Shown: piece by piece, positions 1 through 10,121 of the stretch | Layout of the letters: every line of letters begins with the position of its first letter | Numbering within the stretch: position 1 is the first letter of the stretch | Source of the DNA: Hyphomonas sp. | GTDB lineage: Bacteria > Pseudomonadota > Alphaproteobacteria > Caulobacterales > Hyphomonadaceae | Length of the DNA: 64,000 bases | Reading direction: 5' to 3' | Assembly (NCBI GenBank): GCA_020638455.1 | Contig: JACKIK010000003.1 | Span: 508,631 to 572,630, forward strand | The notes under the pieces: generated by a model | What the model was told of the DNA's origin: nothing | The model's input: only the letters and a program-made list of their open reading frames with translations | The model's database searches: none | Program-made: the position numbers and the translations under genes

Positions 1-416
1 CGGACATAGTGCAGCGGCACCGGCACGATCACGTCCGCTTCTTCCAGCAGCGCAGCGCCAGACCGCGCCATCCACGTGGCAAAGGTCTCGAGCCCGTCGC
101 GCCGGCCCGACCGCTTCAGGTCCAGCACAAGACGGCGGGAGTCTGCGTCATAGACGAACGCCGCGCGCGCACGCTGCCAGCGGGGCGGCCGGGCGATACA
201 GGCGGCGCAGACCGTTCCCTCGCCCATATCCACGCTGTGTGGAGCGCCGCAGCGGTCACAGACAGCGCTGTCGAGGAAGCGGATACGGGTAAATTCCGCA
301 GGCGTCAGGGGTCCCTTGCCGGCGCCGCGCTCCCGGCTGACGAGTGAACGCGGCGGCCAGACGAAGTCCGCGGCCTGGCGCAGAAAGGCCTTTGCCACCC
401 GGCCCGGCTGGTCCAT
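1..416 (-). CDS. comF: ComF family protein, 5' part only
   Basis: The gene runs off the left edge, so only the first 138 codons are present. Residues 53-73 hold two CxxC pairs (C53/C56 and C70/C73), the double zinc ribbon of ComF proteins. The visible part ends in DVIVPVPLH, which opens the phosphoribosyltransferase-like domain. ComF homologues are linked to DNA uptake and are widespread even in bacteria not known to be competent. The ATG at 416 lies 10 bases from the divergent methyltransferase start at 427, so both genes must share a very compact promoter region or be transcribed from promoters inside each other. Identification is firm despite the truncation; its exact role here is unknown. 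Confidence 0.85.
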   Translation of the reverse strand, partial: MDQPGRVAKAFLRQAADFVWPPRSLVSRERGAGKGPLTPAEFTRIRFLDSAVCDRCGAPHSVDMGEGTVCAACIARPPRWQRARAAFVYDADSRRLVLDLKRSGRRDGLETFATWMARSGAALLEEADVIVPVPLHYV

Positions 417-426
417 ATCGCGCGCC

Positions 427-1350
427 ATGACGCCGCCTGGCTCTCCCCCTGCTCCGCCGCGCCTGTTCGACCGTGCGCGTATTGCGCGCAACCGTGATCG
501 TGCGGCCGCCACCTATGACGACTATGCGTTCCTGAAGGACCGTGTGTCGAGCGATCTCTGCGAGCGTCTTCTGGACACGGCCCATACGTTCGAACGCGGC
601 CTGGACCTTGGCTGCCATGACGGCCGGCTGGCGCGATCGATCGCAGCGACCGGCCGGGCTGCCACGATGGAGGCAACCGACCTCTCCTCCGGCATGGTGG
701 CACAGGCCGCCGCCGCGGGTCTCGCGGCCCGCGTGCTGAACGAAGAAGCTCCGGACCTGCCGCCCGCCGTCTACGACCTTGTCGTTTCCGCACTGTCCCT
801 GCACTGGGTGAACGACCTGCCGGGCACGTTGGCGCGCCTGCGCGCAGCCATGAGGCCGGACGGCCTGTTCCTTGCCGCGATGTTCGGCGCGGGCACGCTG
901 TCCGAACTGCGCAGCTGCCTGCTGGAAGCCGAAACCGAGTTGACCGGGGGGGCTGCGCCGCGCCTGTCGCCGCTGCCGGGCCTCCGCGACATGGCGAGCC
1001 TGATGCAGCGCGCCGGCTTTGCCCTGCCGGTCGCCGACCGGGACAGCGTTGTGGTGCGCTATCGCGACCCGGAGCGCCTGTTGTCGGACCTGAAAGGCAT
1101 GGGCGAGCGGTCCGCCTTCATGCCCGGCGCGATCCGGCCCCTGCCCCGCCGCGTGCTGGAGCGCGCCAAGACGCTGTATCGTGACCGGTTCGCCGATGCT
1201 GACGGCCGCGTGTGCGCAACGTTTGAAATCGTGCATGTGTCCGGCTGGGCGCCGGCGCCGGGGCAGCCGAAGCCTCTGAAGCCCGGCAGCGCGAAAGTCA
1301 GCCTCGCCAACGCAATTGGCAGGCCGAAGCCACCGGAAACATCCGGTTAG
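427..1350 (+). CDS. Class I SAM-dependent methyltransferase (BioC/NDUFAF5-like)
   Basis: The 307-residue protein has a class I methyltransferase core. Motif I is GLDLGCHDGRLA at residues 58-69, a later acidic strand is followed by SLHWVNDLPG, and RPDGLFLAAMFG is the post-core strand. This arrangement is typical of the BioC/NDUFAF5 group; the alphaproteobacterial members resemble the mitochondrial complex I assembly factor NDUFAF5. I chose the ATG at 427 because it begins MTPPGSPPAPPRLFDRARIARNR, where the family similarity starts; the open frame extends upstream to 316, but that part overlaps comF. The gene is divergent from comF. The substrate cannot be read from sequence. Confidence 0.8.
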   Translation: MTPPGSPPAPPRLFDRARIARNRDRAAATYDDYAFLKDRVSSDLCERLLDTAHTFERGLDLGCHDGRLARSIAATGRAATMEATDLSSGMVAQAAAAGLAARVLNEEAPDLPPAVYDLVVSALSLHWVNDLPGTLARLRAAMRPDGLFLAAMFGAGTLSELRSCLLEAETELTGGAAPRLSPLPGLRDMASLMQRAGFALPVADRDSVVVRYRDPERLLSDLKGMGERSAFMPGAIRPLPRRVLERAKTLYRDRFADADGRVCATFEIVHVSGWAPAPGQPKPLKPGSAKVSLANAIGRPKPPETSG

Positions 1351-1358
1351 GCGATGCC

Positions 1359-1538
1359 TCAGCCGTTGATGCTGCTGGCGACCGTATTCATGTGATTGTT
1401 GATGTTGACGCCGATCGAGGTGATCGAGCCGACGATGGCAATGGCGATCAGGCCAATCACGAGGGCGTATTCAACTGCCGTCGCACCCCGCTCATCGGCG
1501 AGGAAACGCAACAGGTACTGGTCCTTGTGGGCGCGCAT
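1359..1538 (-). CDS. flp: Flp/Fap family type IVb pilin
   Basis: This 59-residue protein is a Flp-type pilin. After a short basic leader it has RGATAVEYALVIGLIAIAI, the prepilin hydrophobic helix with the conserved Glu-Tyr pair after the cleavage region. I chose the ATG at 1538 because GGAG lies just upstream; a GTG at 1544 overlaps the mutT stop. It is the last gene of a same-strand run after mutT. No tad/cpa assembly genes are in this window, so it is either an orphan pilin or is served by a tad cluster elsewhere. Confidence 0.85.
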   Translation of the reverse strand: MRAHKDQYLLRFLADERGATAVEYALVIGLIAIAIVGSITSIGVNINNHMNTVASSING

Positions 1539-1540
1539 GC

Positions 1541-1954
1541 TCACTCCATCATGGGCTTACCCGACAGCACTTCGAACAGAGGCAGGTCTGCCGGAGGTGC
1601 CGGATAGTCAGACAGACGCGACGCAGGCACCCAGGCAATCGCTTGCCCCTCACGCGGATGCACGTCGCCACGCCATGCATGACACTCGTATAATGGCATC
1701 AGCAGGTGAAAGTCCGGATAAGCGAAACTGGCGAATGTAACCGGCCTGAGATCGGATTCGTTAACCGTGATCGCCAGTTCCTCAGCCAGTTCGCGCACCA
1801 GGGCCGCTTCCGGCGACTCGCCGGCCTCGACCTTGCCGCCCGGAAACTCCCACAATCCCGCGAGTTGCTTGCCTTCCGGCCGCCGGGCCAGGAGGATTTC
1901 GCCTTTGTCGTTGTACAGCGCGGCGGCAACCACCAGGACGAGCCGGCGGCTCAT
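1541..1954 (-). CDS. mutT: NUDIX hydrolase, MutT type (8-oxo-dGTP diphosphatase)
   Basis: The 137-residue protein has a Nudix box beginning GGKVEAGESPEAAL and continuing REL-AEE, which matches G-x5-E-x7-REU-x-EE. The usual glycine after EEx is an alanine here. It also has the WEFPGGK lead-in typical of MutT. The expected activity is hydrolysis of 8-oxo-dGTP in the nucleotide pool, preventing A:T to C:G changes. The ATG at 1954 overlaps the argJ stop in an ATGA, so the two are translationally coupled, as is common for argJ-mutT in alphaproteobacteria. The upstream 18 codons of the open frame belong to argJ space and were excluded. Confidence 0.88.
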   Translation of the reverse strand: MSRRLVLVVAAALYNDKGEILLARRPEGKQLAGLWEFPGGKVEAGESPEAALVRELAEELAITVNESDLRPVTFASFAYPDFHLLMPLYECHAWRGDVHPREGQAIAWVPASRLSDYPAPPADLPLFEVLSGKPMME

Positions 1955-3201
1955 GTCCGGTAGGCCCCGTTTATGTCGACATAGCCGTGCGTGAGGTCGC
2001 AGGTCCACATGGTCGCGGACTCGATCCCGGCGCCGACATCGACGCGGATCGTGAACTCGCGCCTGGCGAAGACCGCGCTTGCGGCCTCTTCGCTGTAGCC
2101 CGGCATGCGCGCGCCATCCCTGGCCACCTGCACATCGTCGAACCAGATGGCGAGCGCCTCGTCATCGATCGGCTCCATCGACTTGCCGACCGCCATGACG
2201 ATCCGGCCCCAGTTCGCATCGCCTGCCGCCATCGCCGTCTTGATCAGTGGCGAATTGGCGATCTCGCGGGCGATGACGCGGGCGGAAAAATGCGAGAACG
2301 CCCCGGTCACTTCGATGGTCACGAATTTCTGCGCGCCTTCGCCATCCTTCACGACCAGCTGGGCGAGTTCGAGACAGACCGAGTGAAGGGCCATCGCAAC
2401 GGCGTCGAGGCGCGGGTCGTCGCGGGAGACGATCGGCGCCATGCCGCTTGCTCCGGTCGCGAACACCATCAGCGTGTCGGATGTGGACGTGTCGCCATCG
2501 ACCGTGATGCAGTTGAAGGTTTCGTCCGTGACTTCGGTCAGCACTTCCTGAAGCACGTCCGGCGCAATCGCGGCATCGGTGAACACATAGGCCAGCATGG
2601 TTGCCATGTTCGGCGCGATCATGCCGGACCCTTTGACAATCCCGGCGAAACTCACGGCCGTGCCGTCGAGGTCGAGCGTCGTGCCCGATGCCTTGGCGAA
2701 GGTGTCGGTGGTCATGAAGGCGCGGGTGGCGGCTTCCCAGTCGGGCGGGCCAAGGCGTGCGGCAAGTTCCGGAACGATCGAGCCGACGAAGTTCGGGTCC
2801 GCCAGCGGCTCGCCGATGACCCCGGTTGCAGCCAGGAAGCATTGCTGCTTCGGCACGCCGAGCGTTTCGCTCATGGCCTTCAGCGTCGCTTCGTTCTTCT
2901 CCCGCCCCTTCGGGCCGGTGAAGGCGTTGGAATTGCCGGAATTGGCAACCAGCGCGCGGGCCTGTCCCTTCCCTTCCTCCAGCGCTTCGCGGCACCACAG
3001 CACGTCGGCCGAGGCGGTGCGCGAGACGGTATAGACCCCGGCGCAGGTCGTGCCCGGATCGAAGACGAACAGGAAGACATCGTCGCGCGTGACACCGCGC
3101 TTTGCATAAAAGCCGCGCGAGCCGGTCGCGGCGCGAACGCCCTTCACTTCAGGCAGGACGGGAAAGGCGGCGGGCGCAAAGGGCGACGGTGTCAGCTTCA
3201 A
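1951..3201 (-). CDS. argJ: Bifunctional ornithine acetyltransferase / N-acetylglutamate synthase ArgJ
   Basis: ArgJ transfers acetyl from N-acetylornithine to glutamate in the cyclic arginine pathway and may also use acetyl-CoA. The 416-residue length fits the family. The self-cleavage and nucleophile motif is KGSGMIAPNMATML, with Thr201 as the expected nucleophile at the new N-terminus of the beta chain; ATGVIGEPL at 125-133 is the conserved oxyanion-hole region. The gene overlaps the PpiC lipoprotein gene upstream and mutT downstream, each by a 4-base ATGA, giving a tightly coupled operon. Nothing unusual is seen in the coding sequence. Confidence 0.96.
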   Translation of the reverse strand: MKLTPSPFAPAAFPVLPEVKGVRAATGSRGFYAKRGVTRDDVFLFVFDPGTTCAGVYTVSRTASADVLWCREALEEGKGQARALVANSGNSNAFTGPKGREKNEATLKAMSETLGVPKQQCFLAATGVIGEPLADPNFVGSIVPELAARLGPPDWEAATRAFMTTDTFAKASGTTLDLDGTAVSFAGIVKGSGMIAPNMATMLAYVFTDAAIAPDVLQEVLTEVTDETFNCITVDGDTSTSDTLMVFATGASGMAPIVSRDDPRLDAVAMALHSVCLELAQLVVKDGEGAQKFVTIEVTGAFSHFSARVIAREIANSPLIKTAMAAGDANWGRIVMAVGKSMEPIDDEALAIWFDDVQVARDGARMPGYSEEAASAVFARREFTIRVDVGAGIESATMWTCDLTHGYVDINGAYRT

Positions 3202-4154
3202 AGTTCGGTTCCTGGTGGCTTCGGGGCAGGCGTCTCGTCCGGCGGACCGCCATCGCCCGTGTCGGGAAGCCTGTAAGGGGTTGCCGGCACGGCGTCGAGA
3301 GCCGGTTCGCCTTTTGCGATATGCGCCTCTGCCTTCAGGCGCCGGATCAGCTTTGCCATCTGCTCGAAGGTGAGGAAGGTGACGATTTCCGGGCGCATCT
3401 GGTCGCGCGTCTGCGGCGGCTTGGAGCGGCGGTCCTTGACCTTCAGGATATGCCAGCCGTCATCCGCCTTGAACGGCGGCGAAACCTCCCCGACGCCGGT
3501 ATTGGCGATCACTTCCGGGAACGGTTCCGGCTCGTCATTCGGCGAGACATAGCCAAGACTGCCCTTCTCCATGCGCGTGGCGCTGTCCTTGGAATGGCTG
3601 ACCACGAGGCTCTCGAAATTCTCACCCGCCTGGATCCGGTCGAACAGCTGCTGCGCCTCCTCCTGCGTGTCGACCAGGATGTGCGCAACCAGCACCTGGT
3701 CGTCATCCTGCTGCAGGGCGACCTGCTCCTTGTACATCTTCTCGATGTCATCCTCGGTGACCTGCTCGGCCACGACGCTTTCGACCAGCAGGTTGCCGAG
3801 GATACGGTCACGCGCCCGCGCCAGCCGCCGCTGCGACGCCGGGTCCTTGTCCAGGCCCCGGCGCAGGGCCTCCTGCGCCATCAGCTTTTCCTCGACCAGC
3901 TGGTTCAGCACGGAATCATAGTCGGCATTGCCGGGGCCGATCTGCTGGCCGGCCGATACCAGGCCGCGGGCAACCGCTTCCAGTTCCACATCGCTGACAT
4001 AGATCTTGTCGCCATTCACGGTTGCGGCGACCGCGCCGTCGACCATGACCGGGGTTTCGTCGGGCGGCGGCGCATTGCAGGCGCAAATCGAGAGAATCAG
4101 GGACGCGGCGACGAGGTGGCGGATTCCCGCCTTCTGGGCCATCAGATTCGGCAC
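3198..4154 (-). CDS. PpiC-type (parvulin) peptidyl-prolyl isomerase lipoprotein
   Basis: The protein is a probable envelope foldase. A hydrophobic signal peptide ends in LSICAC, a plausible lipobox with acylated Cys26. A SurA-like helical segment follows and then a parvulin domain at about residues 140-245, with AHILV, the SKDS stretch, GSLGY and the terminal DGWHILKV. The C-terminal 40 residues are Pro/Asp-rich. The frame starts with GTG at 4154 (GGGAG upstream); an ATG at 4142 is the alternative and leaves the signal peptide intact. It is first in the operon with argJ and mutT and is divergent from secA. Confidence 0.88.
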   Translation of the reverse strand: MPNLMAQKAGIRHLVAASLILSICACNAPPPDETPVMVDGAVAATVNGDKIYVSDVELEAVARGLVSAGQQIGPGNADYDSVLNQLVEEKLMAQEALRRGLDKDPASQRRLARARDRILGNLLVESVVAEQVTEDDIEKMYKEQVALQQDDDQVLVAHILVDTQEEAQQLFDRIQAGENFESLVVSHSKDSATRMEKGSLGYVSPNDEPEPFPEVIANTGVGEVSPPFKADDGWHILKVKDRRSKPPQTRDQMRPEIVTFLTFEQMAKLIRRLKAEAHIAKGEPALDAVPATPYRLPDTGDGGPPDETPAPKPPGTEL

Positions 4155-4186
4155 GATTTACACTCCCGGCGGCTGAGGGCGCTGCA

Positions 4187-4215
4187 TTGACACCCCTTTG
4201 CGGCGTTCTTAAGTC
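4187..4215 (+). promoter_or_regulatory. Candidate sigma-70-type promoter of secA
   Basis: A perfect -35 hexamer TTGACA (4187-4192) is followed after 17 bases by TAAGTC (4210-4215), a partial -10 match. It lies about 125 bases upstream of secA in the gap between secA and the divergent PpiC gene. Assignment rests on sequence match and spacing only. Confidence 0.4.
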
Positions 4216-4340
4216 TCACCCGCGCGCCGGTCGAGAGGGTTCGGGCGGTGCAATCCGGTGGGAGACCCCGCGAATATCCTGTGGTGTAACCTGTCAGGAT
4301 GAGTGTTTTCTCACCACAGACCTGATGGGTACTGCCTGAT

Positions 4341-7106
<2,766 letters not shown>

Positions 7107-7111
7107 ACGCA

Positions 7112-7624
7112 ATGGCCCGGCTGGTGATGCTGTCGGGCCTGCCGGGGTCCGGCAAATCCACACTGGGTCGGCTGCTCGCCGAGCGGACAGGCGCAGAATA
7201 TTTGCGGATCGATGTCTTCGAACAGGCGCTGCGCGATCAGAACGGCCCCGACTTCGATGTCGGGACAGGCGGCTACCAGCAAGGCTATGAGCTGGCCAGG
7301 CATCACCTCCGGGCTGGACGCGATGTGATCGCCGACGCGGTCAACGCTGTCGAAGCGGCAAGACAAGGCTGGCGCAAGGTCGCCGGATTGGCTGCGGCAG
7401 AAATCATCGAGATCGAGATTGTCTGTTCGGATGCAGATGAAGTCCGCGACCGGCTACGGACGCGTGAGACAGGTATCGCAGGGCTCGCACCCGTGACGAT
7501 CGAGGCCGTGCAGGCCCGTCTCTGGGATGCCAATCCCCATTGCGGCCACAGGCTCGATACAGCCGCCCGAGACGTGCCCGACTGTCTGGCAGACCTTCTG
7601 CAGATGGCAGGACTTGCCGCCTGA
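7112..7624 (+). CDS. AAA/zeta-like P-loop nucleotide kinase
   Basis: The 170-residue protein starts almost at once with GLPGSGKST (residues 9-17), a Walker A loop. An Asp follows in EYLRIDVFEQAL, and RDRLRTRE forms an arginine-rich lid. This is the layout of small P-loop kinases of the zeta-toxin/gluconate kinase superfamily. The substrate is unknown; homologues include antibiotic and sugar kinases. It starts 5 bases after secA and is probably co-transcribed with it. There is no antitoxin-like partner next to it, so a toxin role is unlikely. Confidence 0.7.
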   Translation: MARLVMLSGLPGSGKSTLGRLLAERTGAEYLRIDVFEQALRDQNGPDFDVGTGGYQQGYELARHHLRAGRDVIADAVNAVEAARQGWRKVAGLAAAEIIEIEIVCSDADEVRDRLRTRETGIAGLAPVTIEAVQARLWDANPHCGHRLDTAARDVPDCLADLLQMAGLAA

Positions 7625-7735
7625 ACGTTGCCCTGAACATTCCGTAATCTTTCCTTCCCGGCGCCGCCTGAACGCCCTGACCCTGCCGTGCGCGGCCTGC
7701 ATCTCGGCAGCCTCCACAAGCCTGGAGGACAGACC

Positions 7736-9139
7736 ATGACAGATACACCCCCGGCCGCGCCGCCGGCCAATCCCTTCACCCAGTTCATCCCACAGCGATC
7801 GGCGGGCCTGAAGCTCCTGCTCGTCTGCGGGCTTGCCCTGCTGATGGCCATTCCGGCGCTGTTCGTGTTCGGCATCGTGCAGGACCGGCGCATGGGCGCC
7901 GATCGCGCCCTCGACGAAGTCAGCCAGGCAATCGGCGGCGCGCAAAGCCTGCTCGGCCCGGTCCTTGTCCTGCCCTATTCGCGCGCGCCGAACCCATCGC
8001 GGCCGAATGACGTCGTCTACGGCACCGTCATCGCCTTTGCCGAGACGGGCACGGCCGATGCCGACGTTCAGGTGACGGAGCGAAAGCGGGGTATCCACAC
8101 CATTCCCGTATTCGATGCGCAGGTGACCTTCGAGGCGACATTTGACCCCGGCGCGCTGCACGCCGCCCTGCCCGAAGGGGCGGACCCGATCTGGGCCGAT
8201 GCACGCCTTTATCTTGGCGTTTCCGACACGCGCGGCATTCGCGAAGCCTTCCGCGTCACGGCAAACGGCAAACCGGTCTCCATGGAGCCAGCCCCCTATC
8301 GGTACAGCATGGACCAGAGCTACCAGCCAGTCCCCTCATCAGGCGTGAAACTGGCCGGTGGCATGATCAAGGACCTTGATTCGCTGGAGGCTCCGCTTCG
8401 CGTCAGCGCGGCGCTCCGCCTCTCGGGCGCCGAACGCTTCGCCGTGGGTCCCTTTGCCAAGGACACGAGCTTCACCCTGAAAAGCAATTGGGATGATCCG
8501 AGCTTCCAGGGTGGCAAGCTGCCCGACACCCACACGGCCAGCGTGAAGGGTGTCGACGGCTTCACCGCCAGCTGGCGCGTGCCGTACCTTGCCCGCGACA
8601 TTCCGGGCGCCGGCAGCAATATCGACCTGGCGGACGTGACCGAATGGAACCGCCGTGACATGGCTGTCCGGTTCATGAAGGAAGTGAGCCCCTATCAGAG
8701 CGTCGAGCGCGCCCTGAAATATGCGGCCATGTTCATCGGCTTCGTCTTCCTCGCCTGGTTCCTGTTCGAGGTGACGAGCGGCGCACGGGCCCACCCGGCG
8801 CAATATGTGCTGGTCGGACTTGCCCAGTCGATCTTCTACATCCTGCTGCTCGCATTCGCGGAGCGGATGGGATTTGACGGCGCTTTCCTGATTGCGGCGG
8901 TGATGACGATCGGACTGATCTCCGCCTATGCGATGAGCGTCTTCCGGTCGCGCGCCTACGGTCTCCGCGCGCTCGGCATCCTGACAGGCATTTACGGGCT
9001 CATCTACGTCCTGATGCGGGCGGAGAGCCACGCGCTGCTCGCGGGCGCGCTGGCGAGCTTCGCAGCGATTGCCCTGACCATGTACATGACCCGCAATGTC
9101 GACTGGTATGGCGGGCGCAAGGCCGGGGCGGCCGCTTGA
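7736..9139 (+). CDS. creD: CreD family inner-membrane protein
   Basis: The 467-residue protein has the CreD layout: one N-terminal membrane helix (about residues 25-47), a large periplasmic beta-rich region, and a block of hydrophobic helices in the last 150 residues. The start at 7736 is preceded by CTGGAGG. In E. coli, CreD belongs to the CreBC regulon and affects envelope integrity and colicin tolerance, and in Aeromonas-type systems it links to beta-lactamase control. No creB or creC is present beside it. Its closeness to murB fits an envelope role. Confidence 0.85.
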   Translation: MTDTPPAAPPANPFTQFIPQRSAGLKLLLVCGLALLMAIPALFVFGIVQDRRMGADRALDEVSQAIGGAQSLLGPVLVLPYSRAPNPSRPNDVVYGTVIAFAETGTADADVQVTERKRGIHTIPVFDAQVTFEATFDPGALHAALPEGADPIWADARLYLGVSDTRGIREAFRVTANGKPVSMEPAPYRYSMDQSYQPVPSSGVKLAGGMIKDLDSLEAPLRVSAALRLSGAERFAVGPFAKDTSFTLKSNWDDPSFQGGKLPDTHTASVKGVDGFTASWRVPYLARDIPGAGSNIDLADVTEWNRRDMAVRFMKEVSPYQSVERALKYAAMFIGFVFLAWFLFEVTSGARAHPAQYVLVGLAQSIFYILLLAFAERMGFDGAFLIAAVMTIGLISAYAMSVFRSRAYGLRALGILTGIYGLIYVLMRAESHALLAGALASFAAIALTMYMTRNVDWYGGRKAGAAA

Positions 9140-9170
9140 CAGAGGCCCCAAGTCAGGGGAACGCCAGCAC

Positions 9171-10121
9171 ATGACGGCGTTCCCCCTTCCCCCCGTGCGC
9201 GGCAAGCTGATCGAGAATGCACCGCTGGCCCCCTACACCTGGTTCCGGGTGGGCGGACCGGCGGACGCCCTTTTCCTGCCGGCAGATGAAGACGACCTGC
9301 AGGACTTCCTGCAGGCGCTCGATCCCGCCGTTCCGGTCACCGTGCTCGGTGTCGGCTCGAACCTCATCGTGCGCGACGGCGGCATTGAAGGCGTCGTGAT
9401 CCGCCTGATGGGCAAGTACTGGGGCGCGGTGGACGCGCTGGACGGCATCACCGTCGAGGCCCGCGCGGGCGCGCTGGACCTGGCCGTCGCAAAAACGGCC
9501 GCCGCCAACGGCATCACCGGGCTCGAATTCCTCTCCGGCATTCCGGGCTCGATCGGCGGGGCAACGCGCACCAATGCCGGCTGCTATGGCCGCGAACTGA
9601 GGGACGCGCTGGTCGCCCTGCACGGCTTCCGCCGCGACGGAACGAAGGCCGCCTATCGCGGCCCCGGCAAGCCCGGCGCCCAGCCCGAAGCACATTTCTC
9701 CTACCGGCACACAGACCTGCCGCACGATCTCATCGTCACCCGCCTCATCCTCGAAGGAACGGGCACGGACGATCCGGAAACGATCACGGACGCCATCGAA
9801 GCGCTCCAGGCCCGGCGCGCGGATACGCAGCCGATCAGGGAGAAGACGTCCGGCTCCACTTTCGCCAATCCCGACCCGCCCGGCACACCGGACCAGCGTT
9901 CGGCCTGGAAGCTGATCGATGCCGCCGGCTGCCGCGGCCTGAAAGTCGGCGGGGCGCAGGTCTCGCCGCTCCACTGCAACTTCCTGATCAACACCGGCGA
10001 TGCAACGGCGGCAGACCTCGAAGCCCTCGGCGAACTCGTCCGCGCGCGAGTCCTGGCGACGCAGGGTGTCGACCTCCGCTGGGAAGTCCGCCGCATCGGA
10101 CGCCTCACCGGCCCGGTCTAG
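9171..10121 (+). CDS. murB: UDP-N-acetylenolpyruvoylglucosamine reductase MurB
   Basis: MurB reduces UDP-GlcNAc-enolpyruvate to UDP-MurNAc using FAD and NADPH. The 316-residue protein shows TWFRVGGPAD, the FAD-binding GVGSNLIVRDGG, GSIGGATRTNAGCYG, and EKTSGSTFANP with the catalytic serine. WEVRRIG near the end carries the conserved glutamate. The ATG at 9171 follows AGGGGA; an earlier in-frame ATG at 9096 overlaps creD and was rejected. Its stop codon shares the palindrome CTAG with the stop of the convergent TonB receptor gene. The usual neighbours murG and murC are not adjacent. Confidence 0.96.
   Translation: MTAFPLPPVRGKLIENAPLAPYTWFRVGGPADALFLPADEDDLQDFLQALDPAVPVTVLGVGSNLIVRDGGIEGVVIRLMGKYWGAVDALDGITVEARAGALDLAVAKTAAANGITGLEFLSGIPGSIGGATRTNAGCYGRELRDALVALHGFRRDGTKAAYRGPGKPGAQPEAHFSYRHTDLPHDLIVTRLILEGTGTDDPETITDAIEALQARRADTQPIREKTSGSTFANPDPPGTPDQRSAWKLIDAAGCRGLKVGGAQVSPLHCNFLINTGDATAADLEALGELVRARVLATQGVDLRWEVRRIGRLTGPV

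Noticed and set aside
7112..7624. Zeta-toxin of a toxin-antitoxin pair
   Set aside because: The P-loop is similar, but there is no small antitoxin gene beside it and it follows secA as a conserved-looking neighbour.
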